Source of the DNA: JBBQZP01 sp038207585
Lineage (GTDB): Bacteria; Pseudomonadota; Alphaproteobacteria; Rhodobacterales; Rhodobacteraceae
DNA length: 64,000 bases
NCBI GenBank assembly: GCA_038207585.1
Contig: JBBQZP010000023.1
Location: 1 to 64,000, forward strand
Direction of reading: 5' to 3'
The notes below the pieces were generated by a model that was given only the letters and a program-made list of their open reading frames with translations, did not search any database and was not told the origin of the DNA. Every line of letters starts with the position of its first letter. The first letter of the stretch is position 1. The position numbers and the translations under genes were made by a program. Below, piece after piece: positions 18,358 to 29,442 of this stretch.

Positions 18358-19015
18358 CGGCGCGATCTGTGGTGGCTTCTGGCGCTGGTCGCGCTGCCCG
18401 CCATGCTTGGCCTGATGATGCCGGAACTTGCGCGCTGGACTAAGGCGCTGCTCACCACCAATGCCCCTGTCCGGAATGATCTGGTCAGCTGGATCAATGT
18501 GACCCTTTACGCCCCGCTTGAATTCCAGAGCACCCTTTGGTTGCTGTGGATCATGTTTCCGCTGCGCGACGCCCTGCTTGCCGCACTAACGGTTGCACTG
18601 ATCCTTGGCTTTCCGCTGGGTCTTGGGCTGGCCGGGCGGCCTCGGTTGGCCGAACCCGCGCGACTTGTGCTGGACACGCTTCAAACCTTGCCAGCACTTG
18701 TGTAACTGTCGCCCGCGGTGATGCTGTTTCGCAATGGCGATTTCGCGGCGCTGATTGCGGTGGCAGGCTATGCCCTTGGTGCGCGCTACGGGATGGAGGG
18801 CTTGCCCGCCGCGATGCCGACGCTGATCCTTGGCGTCAACCAGACCATCATGATGGCGCTGTCGATGCTGGTGATTGCGGCTTTGGTTGGCACATCCGAA
18901 CCGGTCCAGATGGTGTTTATCATGCTATCCCTGGGCAAGACCGGCGCGGGGATCATGCCGGGGCTTGCCGTACAGGAGATGTCCGAAAAATGGTTCAAAC
19001 ATCCGTCAGATGTAA
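18358..19015 (+). pseudogene. Second glycine-betaine-type ABC permease, interrupted by a stop
   Basis: The forward frame reads a second permease from LWWLLALVALPAMLG through several hydrophobic helices to TLQTLPALV, where an in-frame TAA occurs at 18703-18705. The same frame resumes at LSPAVMLFRNGDFAALIAV and ends with ILGVNQTIMMALSMLVIAAL. About 20-40 residues around the stop also seem to be missing, including part of the EAA loop. Together with the two preceding fragments this was a complete importer that has decayed. Confidence 0.7.
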
Positions 19016-19078
19016 GCTCCTTGCGCTCCAATGACCGATCGCGTTTGCTGATCAGAACAAGAATTTCGGGAGCGTCGC

Positions 19079-19642
19079 ATGTCACATTTTCCATCAATCC
19101 AGAATCTTGAACTTCTTGCCTTGTTCAAGAAATTCCCGGAGAGGGGCATCTTGCCGCTTTTGGAGTATCACGATGCCATTGTGCGCAACGAAAGCGAACT
19201 GACCGTTGCTGAACGCGAGCCGATTGTAGCCTGTGTGTCATAATTCAACGGCTCCCTTTATCGCTTTTCGGCGCATCACGTTCACGCCAAGGCATGGAGC
19301 ATGCTGGCTGAGGTGTTCGGAAAAGTGCAGGTTGATCTTGATCATCCCGGCGGTCCCGAGCGAATGCGCCCGGTGTTGGCCTATGTGCGCCGACTGACCG
19401 TCGATCCAGCGGCGGTGGGCATTGCCAATGCGCAAGCTGTCTATGACGTGAGGTTCTTCGAAGAGGGGCTGTTTGACATCATCTCAATGACTTCGCTTTG
19501 CTATTTCATGAACCGCATCCTTGAAGGGGCCGGGATCAAGAAACAGATGCGCGTCATGGAAATGACTCACGAGATGCGCCGCAACTATCGCTACACGCAT
19601 CTGTGGAGAACCATCTCCAAAGGTCAGACGCCGCTTGGCTGA
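19079..19642 (+). pseudogene. AhpD/carboxymuconolactone-decarboxylase-like gene with premature stop
   Basis: The frame starts MSHFPSIQNLELLALFKKFP at 19079 and resembles peroxidase-related AhpD-like proteins (YHDAIVRNESELTVAERE). An in-frame TAA at 19241-19243 interrupts it exactly where the redox CxxC motif should lie: the sequence reads ACVS-stop-FNGSLYRFSAHH. The same frame continues to 19642. Both cysteines of the usual motif are also substituted. Translation from the second half alone is unlikely. The end overlaps the convergent TetR gene by 19 bases. Confidence 0.7.
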
Positions 19643-20241
19643 CCAAAGACCTGCGCGGCTGCGGCAGCGACCGGTTGCAGGTTTGCTGTCGTGGCCCCGG
19701 AACGCGCCCGCAACATCAGTCCGCGCGCGACGGACGCCAGCAACACGGCCAGTACCTCGGGCGGCGTCGGCATGGCGTCTTGCGACATGCGCAGGCGTAC
19801 AGCAATCTGATGCTCCAGCGCGGCATACCGGCTGTCGAGTTCAGCGCGGAATATCGGGTTTGCCCCTGCCGCATCCGACAACACGCAGGAAATCAGGCAT
19901 CCGGGTGTGGTGGCATCCTGCGTGGCGAGAACGACCGCATGATCGAAAAAATCCGCCAGATCCTGCGCCAGCGTGCCTTTGGGACCAAGGGCAGCAGCCA
20001 ATGGCACCAAGCGCGTTTTCGCATAGTGGTCGATCGCCGCCAGAAATAGCCGCTCTTTGCCACCAAAGGCGCTGTAAAGCGTAGCGCGCGGCATCTGCAT
20101 CGTCTTGCACAATTGATCAACCGATGCGGCCACATAGCCCACGGCCCAGAAAAGGCGGGTGGCGGCCTGAATGGCATCGACCGCTTCAAACCCCCTTGGC
20201 CGCCCACGAATGCGCGGTTCCGTTAGCCCAAATTCTGGCAT
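19624..20241 (-). CDS. TetR/AcrR-family transcriptional regulator
   Basis: A 205-residue one-component regulator. The N-terminal helix-turn-helix is intact (FWAVGYVAASVDQLCKTMQM followed by PRATLYSAFGGKERLF), and the C-terminal half is a variable ligand-binding domain. The start at 20241 is chosen because AGAAG lies 8 bases upstream; in-frame ATGs further upstream lack a site. It is divergent from the frameshifted AhpD-like gene at 20339, its likely target. It is the only intact gene in the 16.5-20.9 kb region. Confidence 0.88.
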   Translation of the reverse strand: MPEFGLTEPRIRGRPRGFEAVDAIQAATRLFWAVGYVAASVDQLCKTMQMPRATLYSAFGGKERLFLAAIDHYAKTRLVPLAAALGPKGTLAQDLADFFDHAVVLATQDATTPGCLISCVLSDAAGANPIFRAELDSRYAALEHQIAVRLRMSQDAMPTPPEVLAVLLASVARGLMLRARSGATTANLQPVAAAAAQVFGQPSGV

Positions 20242-20338
20242 TACATCACTTCTTTTTGAAACCATCGTTCCGAAAATGGGTGGCGCCGAGCCACGAGTCA
20301 ATTTATAGAACAATCATTCTTTTATTTATTAGACTGAC

Positions 20339-20892
20339 GTGACGAGAACTCCAATCCTGAAGATGGTGCCCGAAACAATCGAAACGGCCACGGGCGAGGT
20401 CAAGGCCGCACTGGAGGCCACCAAGGCGAAGCTGGGATTTGTGCCGAACATGTATGGCTACATTGGCAAGCTGTCCGGGGTTCTGATGGGATATCTGTCC
20501 GCCTATGACAGCTTTCGCAAGACGGCGGGCTTTGAGCCTGCGGAACAGGAAGTGGTGTTCCTGACCATCAGCCGCACCAATGGCTGCACATATTGCATGC
20601 CGCCCATTCGATGATCGCCGACAAGATGTCGGGCGTCGCCCCGGATGTGCTGCAAGCCCTTCGGGAGGGTCGGATTTTGCCCGATGGCAAGCTGCAATCA
20701 CTTTCCGCCTTTGCTCAACTGATGGTCGAAGCCCGCGGCAATCCGACCAAAGCGACACTCGATGCTTTCCTTGCAGCAGGATACGGCGAGCAACAGGTTC
20801 TGGGGATCATCCTTGCAATAATGCGCATGGCCTTCTCGAACTATGTCAATCACTTGGCATGCACGCCGATTGATCCGGCCTTCGCCCCCTAA
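20339..20892 (+). pseudogene. AhpD-like (carboxymuconolactone decarboxylase family) gene with frameshift
   Basis: The first frame (20339-20614) gives the N-terminus of a peroxidase-related AhpD-like protein down to the redox motif NGCTYCM. The reading frame is then off by one base. From 20608 the +1 frame continues perfectly as AAHSMIADKMSGVAP to a stop at 20892. Removing one C near 20605 would restore CTYCMAAHS, the family active site. Either a real single-base insertion or a sequencing error explains this. Without the lesion it would be an intact 184-residue enzyme controlled by the divergent TetR. Its start GTG or upstream ATG is not certain. Confidence 0.75.
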
Positions 20893-21169
20893 AGCATGCA
20901 TTGACGTATTTCCCGCAGGGCCTGTCCCGACGGATTGCACGACGCCCCGGCGCCAAGAAGCAAGCCACCGCCGCCAAGCAACGCTGGAACGGGCCGCGCC
21001 CTGATTCAAGGCAGGCGCGGCGAACCCCACCCCCTGCGCCGATACTGACGCCGTCCACCGCCGAGGCTTGCCCTTGGGTTCAGGTGATGATCACCCGTGC
21101 TTCACCATGACACTGAATGGCACCCTTATTGTAATGTTTCAGACCATTTGAACGTGATATTCGCAGAGG
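20893..21169. other. Intergenic stretch before the antiporter gene
   Basis: No gene recognised. The antiporter start at 21170 is preceded directly by CAGAGG, which is closer to the start codon than ideal. Confidence 0.3.
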
Positions 21170-23683
21170 ATGGACATCGTTCTGGTCACGGCGGTCATTG
21201 CATCTCTTTTTCTGGTCATCGGCGCGGCAGAGCCGCTCGCCGCACGTCTGCGCTTGCCTTACAGTGTGATCCTGGCGGTTCTGGGCATTCTGATCGGAGC
21301 AGGTGCCGCATTTTTCCTGCGCACAAACCTGACAGATGCCCTTAATCCGGTGGCCGAGGCGATCCTTGGCTTGCCGATCCGGTCGAACGTTTTCATGTAT
21401 GTTTTTCTGCCGACACTGCTGTTTCAGGCAACGCTGGGGATGAACCTGCGCCGGATGCTGGACGACTGGGTGCCCATTCTGGTTCTTGCGGTGGTTGCGG
21501 TGGTGGTGGCGACGCTGAGTGTCGGTTTGGCTTTGGCATGGGCCAGCGCCTTGCCTCTGGCCGCCTGCCTGCTGATCGGAGCGATCGTATCGACGACCGA
21601 CCCGTCGGCGGTGGTTTCGATCTTCCGGTCGATTTCGGCCCCAAGACGGCTTGCCCGGATCATCGAGGGCGAAAGCCTGCTGAATGATGCCGCCGCCATT
21701 GCCCTGTTCGGCCTGTTCATGGGCTTCGTGATGCTGGGCACACCGGACCCGAAACTGGGCGAGGCGCTGGCCCGATTTCCGGTGTTGATCGGAGGCGGCG
21801 CAGTGACGGGATGGCTGGCTGCGCGCATTGCGGTCTGGATCATGGCGCTGTTCGGTCGCCATGAGCTTGCCCTGATATCGGTCTCGGTCGCGTTGCCCTA
21901 CCTTGCCTACATCGGGGCGGAACAGATGGTCGGGGCGTCGGGCGTGATCGCCGTCGTGGCCGCCGGTCTCACCCTTAACCTGACCGGGCCCGGGCGTTTG
22001 CCACCGCAGGCTTGGGCCAATTTGCGCGATGTCTGGAACCTGCTGGCACATTGGTCGGGTGCGCTGATTTTCATTCTTGCCGCCCTTCTGATCCCCCGGC
22101 TGCTTGAGGATGTCAGGTTCAGTGATTTCGCGCTGATCGCGGTGGTCATTCTTGCCGCAATCGGCGCGCGTGCGATTGTCCTTTACGGGTTGCTGCCGTT
22201 GCTGACGCTGCTGCGCATCTCGCCTGCGGTGGAACGTCCGTACCGGACCGCAATCCTGTGGGGCGGATTGCGCGGGGCCGTGACGCTTGCCCTTGCCCTT
22301 GCCGTTACCGAAAGCTTTCGCGTACCGGTCGAGGTCAAGCGTCTGGTCGGTATTCTGGCCACCGGATTCACATTGTTCACGCTGCTTGTTCAGGGCACGA
22401 CACTTCGACCGGTCATCGGGTGGCTGGGCCTTGACCGACTGTCGCCCATAGACGAGGCGATGTCGCGCCAGGTCGTCGCGGTAGCACTTCAGACCGTGCG
22501 CGAGGATGTGGCCCACACAACCGACGCCTACAACCTGACCCACGACATCGTGCGGTCAGAGGCCAAGATTTTCGGCGAGCGGCTGGACGCGGCGATCACG
22601 GCCGCCGAGGACAGCGCCGAAATCCTTGACCGCGACCGGGTCACGCTGGGTCTGATCGCGCTGGCGGGGTTCGAGCGCGACACTATCCTCGCACGGGTGC
22701 GGGAGCGGACGATCTCGGCCAGGATGGCGGACAAGATCCTCTCCGACGCGGACCAGTTGATCGAAGGGGCGCGCTCGGCCGGGCGCAGCGGGTATCAGCG
22801 TGCCGCCCGCCTGTCCGTTGCCTATGGGCGGGCGTTCCGGGCCGCAGTCGTGCTTCACAGCAGATTGCGCATATCTGCGCCTCTGGTGCGCATGACCGCC
22901 GACCGGTTCGAGCGACTGCTGTCGCAGCAACTGATCCTGCGGGATCTTGACACCTTCATTGACGGGCGCATCCGGCGGATTCACGGGCGGCGTGTCGCGG
23001 ATCTTTTGCACGAGTTGCTGGCGCGGCGGATCGAATCTGTGGGAACCGCACTGGAGGGGCTGCGCCTGCAATACCCCGGCTACGCCGAAGAACTGGAGCG
23101 CCGGTTCATCCGCCGCACGGCCCTGCGACTGGAAGAGCGGGAATACACCGCCATCCGCGAGGATGGTTTGATCGGTGCCGAAGTCTACACGACCCTGATG
23201 CAGAACCTTTCGACCCGCCGCCGTTCGGTCGAAGCACGTCCGCGCCTTGATATTGCTGTGCAGCGGATCGACCTTGTCCGGCAGTTCCCGCTGTTTGCAG
23301 ACCTCGACGATCTTGCGTTGAAGCAACTGGGGCGGGTGCTGAAGACGCTCTACGTCGATGCGGGCCGGGTCATCCTGAGCAAGGACAGCCAGGCGAAAAG
23401 CGTTTTCTTCATTGCGTCCGGGGCGGTCGAACTGGGAAGTGCGAACCAGACATGGCGTCTGGGCCGGGGCGAGATGTTTGGCCAGATGGCTATCCTGATG
23501 CGCAAGGCGCGCAGGGTAGAGGTTCAGGCCATCGCCCCCTCGACCCTTCTGGTGCTGGACGAAACGCGGTTCCGATCCCTTTTGGGGCGCAGTTCGGCGC
23601 TGCGCGACGCGGTTCGGACCAGCGCAGAGAAACGGGGCATAGATTCCCGAACGCTGGTGATCGACGGCACGCGCGATGCTTGA
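21170..23683 (+). CDS. CPA1-family Na+(K+)/H+ antiporter with cNMP-binding domain
   Basis: An 837-residue inner-membrane protein. Residues 1-420 form about 12 hydrophobic helices of the NhaP/CPA1 type, with the ion-site signature TTDPSAVVSI near residue 143 and EGESLLNDAAAIALF near residue 165. A long charged helical region follows, and residues about 700-815 form a cyclic-nucleotide-binding fold (QFPLFADLDDLALKQLGRVL, VFFIASGAVEL, GRGEMFGQMAIL). It exports Na+ or K+ in exchange for protons and the cytoplasmic tail probably gates this. The start codon has a closely spaced site. No operon partners. Confidence 0.9.
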   Translation: MDIVLVTAVIASLFLVIGAAEPLAARLRLPYSVILAVLGILIGAGAAFFLRTNLTDALNPVAEAILGLPIRSNVFMYVFLPTLLFQATLGMNLRRMLDDWVPILVLAVVAVVVATLSVGLALAWASALPLAACLLIGAIVSTTDPSAVVSIFRSISAPRRLARIIEGESLLNDAAAIALFGLFMGFVMLGTPDPKLGEALARFPVLIGGGAVTGWLAARIAVWIMALFGRHELALISVSVALPYLAYIGAEQMVGASGVIAVVAAGLTLNLTGPGRLPPQAWANLRDVWNLLAHWSGALIFILAALLIPRLLEDVRFSDFALIAVVILAAIGARAIVLYGLLPLLTLLRISPAVERPYRTAILWGGLRGAVTLALALAVTESFRVPVEVKRLVGILATGFTLFTLLVQGTTLRPVIGWLGLDRLSPIDEAMSRQVVAVALQTVREDVAHTTDAYNLTHDIVRSEAKIFGERLDAAITAAEDSAEILDRDRVTLGLIALAGFERDTILARVRERTISARMADKILSDADQLIEGARSAGRSGYQRAARLSVAYGRAFRAAVVLHSRLRISAPLVRMTADRFERLLSQQLILRDLDTFIDGRIRRIHGRRVADLLHELLARRIESVGTALEGLRLQYPGYAEELERRFIRRTALRLEEREYTAIREDGLIGAEVYTTLMQNLSTRRRSVEARPRLDIAVQRIDLVRQFPLFADLDDLALKQLGRVLKTLYVDAGRVILSKDSQAKSVFFIASGAVELGSANQTWRLGRGEMFGQMAILMRKARRVEVQAIAPSTLLVLDETRFRSLLGRSSALRDAVRTSAEKRGIDSRTLVIDGTRDA

Positions 23684-23863
23684 CGGTGAATATCCGCTAT
23701 TTGTTGGGGAATTTTACTTTTCCGTCTGACCGGGTTTTCAGCCCTTCTTTATTGAACACAGCGGCGACGCTTGCACGCTCGGTCGTCAGTGCAAGGGCGC
23801 ATGGCATCATTCGGTTTCATTGCAGGCCGTCGCCACAAGTTTCCCTCAGGTTTGCGCCCGGTG

Positions 23864-24295
23864 TCATGGGGTGTTCACAATATGATGGTCATCGGCGCAC
23901 AGCATGTGATTGCTCAGCACCTCGATCACCCGGCAGTCCGAAATCTTCCCGCAGGCGCATTGGTCAAGCATCCGCTCCAGCTCTGCCTCCAGCGCACGCA
24001 GGCGGGTGATGCGGGCACGGGTGGCGGCAAGCTGGGCATTGGCGATCATATCGACGGCGGCGCAAGACTGATCCGGCCGGTCCGACAGGCTCAGCAGATC
24101 GCGAATGGCTTCAAGCGGAAAACCCAACTCCCGCGCGTGTCGGATGAAAGCAAGCCGGTCGAGGGCGGCCTTGGGATATAATCGCTGGTTACCAGCACTA
24201 CGATCCGGGTGCGGCAGCAGGCCGATCTGTTCGTAATATCGGATGGTCGGCACCTTGACCCCCGCCGATGCGCCAAGTTTTCCGATGGTCAGCAT
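23864..24295 (-). CDS. MerR-family metal-responsive regulator (ZntR/CadR/PbrR-like)
   Basis: A 143-residue dimeric activator with the MerR helix-turn-helix start MLTIGKLGASAGVKVPTIRYYE. Candidate metal-binding cysteines match the Zn/Cd/Pb branch: one in DQSCAAVD near the start of the dimerisation helix, then the C-terminal loop QCACGKISDCR, plus a Cys/His-rich end (CADDHH). It is divergent from the P1B-ATPase gene, and the shared 84-base gap contains a MerR-type promoter. It should sense Zn2+, Cd2+ or Pb2+ and twist the promoter into an active form. Which metal cannot be decided by eye. Confidence 0.92.
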   Translation of the reverse strand: MLTIGKLGASAGVKVPTIRYYEQIGLLPHPDRSAGNQRLYPKAALDRLAFIRHARELGFPLEAIRDLLSLSDRPDQSCAAVDMIANAQLAATRARITRLRALEAELERMLDQCACGKISDCRVIEVLSNHMLCADDHHIVNTP

Positions 24296-24305
24296 GAGAA
24301 GCCTC

Positions 24306-24336
24306 TTGAAGCTATAGTCACTAGAGACATTAAGGT
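24306..24336 (+). promoter_or_regulatory. MerR-type promoter/operator of the P1B-ATPase gene
   Basis: A -35 TTGAAG (24306-24311) and a -10 TAAGGT (24331-24336) are separated by 19 bases, the overlong spacing that MerR-family activators need. Within the spacer the dyad CTATAGT-C-ACTAGAG (24312-24326) has arms matching at 6 of 7 positions. The dyad resembles the cadR/pbrR operators of other bacteria. Confidence 0.88.
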
Positions 24337-24379
24337 ATCGAATCAATCCGGTCCAGACCCGGCAGAAAATGAGGCAAGC

Positions 24380-26659
<2,280 letters not shown>

Positions 26660-26943
26660 TCAGGGCCGGGTTGAATGCGAACTGGCGGGCTGGGCACGGC
26701 GGGCGCAAACCGACGCAAATTGGTCAGCCCGGATGGCTCGATAGGCGCTGATCCGACTCCGGAGCAGGTTGGGCCCTTGGCCGGGTGCAGTACCCATACC
26801 TCTGGCGCTTACTACATCGTGACTCCGCCGGTGAACGGCGGTAGCATTTTCACTACAGGTTGCAGCAACCAGTGGTGATCCACCACGCAGATGCTGCGGC
26901 CGATACAGCCGACCATTCGGCCAATACGTCAAAGGAATGCGCC
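26660..26943. other. Intergenic stretch before the dehydrogenase gene
   Basis: No gene recognised. A short frame from 26860 is continuous with the dehydrogenase, but the start at 26944 is better supported. No obvious operator seen. Confidence 0.3.
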
Positions 26944-27969
26944 ATGGATGCCCTTGTGATCGAGAAAATGGGATGCAATTCCCTGCATGGCGTGCCCGAA
27001 CCCATACCCGGGCCAGGACAGGTTTTGCTGGACATCCGCCACATCGGTTTGTGTGGATCGGACCTTGCAACCTTCACCGGGCAGAACCCGCTGATCAGCT
27101 TTCCGCGCATTCCGGGGCACGAAATTGGCGCGGTGATCCTGACAGTCGGGCCTGATGTTCCGGCCCGTTTCGCACCGGGCTGCCGCGTCATCGTAACGCC
27201 CTATACCGCCTGCGGCACCTGTTCCTCCTGCCGCAAAGGCAAGACCAACGCCTGCCGGTTCAACCGCACGCTGGGGGTACAGCAGGATGGTGGACTTTGC
27301 GAACGCATCGTCATCGGCCATGAAAAGCTGATCCTGAACAACACCCTCGCCCCCCATCATCTGGCCCTGGTCGAGCCCTTGTCGGTTGGCTTTCACGCCG
27401 TCGCCCGCGGCCGCATCACCGCCGCCGACCGCGTTGTGGTGCTGGGCTGCGGCATGATCGGCATGGGCGCCATCGCCGGTTCGGTAACGCTCGGGGCCGA
27501 GGTGATTGCTGTCGATTTTGGCACCAAGGCACAATTCGCCCTTGGGTTTGGCGCCCGCCACGCCATCGACGCCGCGACCGAGGATGTGCTTTCCCGGATC
27601 AACGCCCTGACAGATGGTGAAGGTGCAGATGTCGTAATCGAGGCGGTGGGTCTGCCCGAAACCTTTACCCGCGCCATTGATGCCGCCGGCTATGGCGGAA
27701 GGGTCGTCTATGTTGGTTACTCGAAAATGCCCGTGACTTATGACACAAAATTTTTCAACCTCAAGGAACTCGATATCATGGGGTCCCGCAACGCCCTGCC
27801 CGAGGATTTTGCCGCCGTTGTGCGCTATCTGGAAAGCCGTGGTCTCGCCAACGACAGCCTGATCAGCCGGATCATCCCCTTTACCGAGGCTGCCACTGCC
27901 CTGCCCTATTGGGTGGAAAACCGGGCCAACACGCTCAAGATCATCATCGAACGCCAGCCCCGGGATTGA
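26944..27969 (+). CDS. Zinc-dependent medium-chain alcohol/polyol dehydrogenase
   Basis: A 341-residue medium-chain dehydrogenase. The catalytic zinc site is GLCGSD near residue 35 with GHE near residue 60; four structural-zinc cysteines lie in CGTCSSCRKGKTNAC (residues about 87-101). The NAD-binding fold has VVVLGCGMIGMGAIA. The start at 26944 (MDALVIEKMG) follows AAGGA. It is followed 2 bases later by the UxaB-like gene, so both form one operon. Relatives act on L-idonate, galactitol, sorbitol or similar. In context a sugar-acid or polyol is likely. Confidence 0.88.
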   Translation: MDALVIEKMGCNSLHGVPEPIPGPGQVLLDIRHIGLCGSDLATFTGQNPLISFPRIPGHEIGAVILTVGPDVPARFAPGCRVIVTPYTACGTCSSCRKGKTNACRFNRTLGVQQDGGLCERIVIGHEKLILNNTLAPHHLALVEPLSVGFHAVARGRITAADRVVVLGCGMIGMGAIAGSVTLGAEVIAVDFGTKAQFALGFGARHAIDAATEDVLSRINALTDGEGADVVIEAVGLPETFTRAIDAAGYGGRVVYVGYSKMPVTYDTKFFNLKELDIMGSRNALPEDFAAVVRYLESRGLANDSLISRIIPFTEAATALPYWVENRANTLKIIIERQPRD

Positions 27970-27971
27970 CT

Positions 27972-29435
27972 ATGAACCTTGCCCGGATATCGGCCAGGCA
28001 GTTGAATGGGCGCACCCGGCCAAAGGCGCGGATTCTGCAATTCGGCGGCGGCAACTTTCTACGCGGCTTTCTGGATTGGAAGATCGACCACCTGAATGAG
28101 GCCACCGGTAGCGATTGGGGTATCATCATCCTACGGTCCATCGGGTCAACTCATGGGTCGGCCCTGAATGCGCAGGACGGGCTTTACACCGTTGTCTCAC
28201 GCGGGCTCGACGGCCAAGGGCAGGTGCGGTCCGAAGCCCGCATCGTGGCCTCGGTTCTGGGCGAGTTGTCGTGTGCTGTCGAGTGGGATCAGGTGCTGGC
28301 CCTGTCGCGTGATCCAGCGGTACAGATCGTCGCATCAAACACCACTGAGGCGGGGATTGTCTATGAACCCGGCACGGTTCCCCAGGATGCGCCGCCCGTA
28401 AGTTTTCCCGCCAAGGTCACGCGGCTTTTGCTGGAACGGTGGCGCGCGCTCGGTCACCTGCGCGGTCAGGGATGGCAGTTTCTGCCCTGCGAACTGACCG
28501 ACAATGCCGGCGATACGCTGCGCAGCATTGTCCTGCGCCACGCTACCGAATGGGAGGTAGAAGCAGGCTTTGCCGAATGGGTGGCCGACGAGAATGTGTT
28601 CTACAACACCCTGGTTGACCGCATCGTCACTGGCCACCCCGGCCAAGACGCCGCGGCAATCGAGGACAAACTGGGCTACCACGACCCCTGCCTGACGATG
28701 GCCGAACTGTATCACCTGCTGGTCATCGAAGCGCCGAAAGGTCGCCCGCGCCCCAAACTGCGGCTGGCCGACCATGACGTCGGAACAATTGAGGTGCACG
28801 ATGCTGCCCCTTACCGTCTGCGCAAAGTGGCAATCCTGAATGGTGCGCACACCGCCCTGTGCCCGTTGGCCCTGCTGTCCGGTGTGGTGACGGTGGGCGA
28901 GGCGATGCGCGACCCCGACCTGTCAGCCTTGCTGCGGCAGGTTCTGGACCGCGAGATCAAACCCTTCGTCCCGCTGCCCCCCGCCGATCTGGATGGATTT
29001 GCGGATGATGTGCTGCGCCGCTTTGCCAACCCCTACCTGCAGCACCGCTGGTATGACATCAGCCTGAACGGCCTGTCGAAATTCCGCGACCGCAATCTGG
29101 ACCGGATGTTGGCCTATACTGAGCGCGCAGGAACGCCGCCGCCGATATTGTCGCTGTCGCTGGCCGCTTGGCTGGCGTTTTACGTCGGGCGGCATGGCGG
29201 CGCGGACCAGTTGCCACCGCGCGACGGTCCAGAAACGCTGGCCCTGGTGGCAGCTTTGCCAATGGATGCGCCCGCCGTAACCCTGATCGGGACCTTTCTC
29301 TCCGAGACCGCATTTTGGCACAGATCGGTGGCATTGCCAGCCTTGGTGTCCGCCGTGGCACGCGACTTTGCCTTTCTGACCCAAGCCAAAGTCACACCAA
29401 CCACCCTGACGGCCCGGATTGCGGCCACGACCTGA
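27972..29435 (+). CDS. Mannitol-dehydrogenase-family tagaturonate reductase (UxaB-like)
   Basis: A 487-residue NAD-dependent polyol/hexuronate reductase. The cofactor loop is FGGGNFLRGF near residue 25, an N-terminus shared with UxaB (altronate oxidoreductase). The C-terminal domain contains VAILNGAHTALCPLALLSG, with the conserved Lys (LRKVAILNG) and Asn-His. UxaB interconverts D-tagaturonate and D-altronate in galacturonate breakdown. The gene starts 2 bases after the dehydrogenase stop. Mannonate or another hexuronate is an alternative, because the family is promiscuous. It converges with the epimerase-like gene at a 7-base gap. Confidence 0.82.
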   Translation: MNLARISARQLNGRTRPKARILQFGGGNFLRGFLDWKIDHLNEATGSDWGIIILRSIGSTHGSALNAQDGLYTVVSRGLDGQGQVRSEARIVASVLGELSCAVEWDQVLALSRDPAVQIVASNTTEAGIVYEPGTVPQDAPPVSFPAKVTRLLLERWRALGHLRGQGWQFLPCELTDNAGDTLRSIVLRHATEWEVEAGFAEWVADENVFYNTLVDRIVTGHPGQDAAAIEDKLGYHDPCLTMAELYHLLVIEAPKGRPRPKLRLADHDVGTIEVHDAAPYRLRKVAILNGAHTALCPLALLSGVVTVGEAMRDPDLSALLRQVLDREIKPFVPLPPADLDGFADDVLRRFANPYLQHRWYDISLNGLSKFRDRNLDRMLAYTERAGTPPPILSLSLAAWLAFYVGRHGGADQLPPRDGPETLALVAALPMDAPAVTLIGTFLSETAFWHRSVALPALVSAVARDFAFLTQAKVTPTTLTARIAATT

Positions 29436-29442
29436 CGAGGGT

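Noticed and set aside
21080..22543. 487-codon reverse open frame opposite the antiporter
   Set aside because: Antisense shadow, low complexity, no start site.
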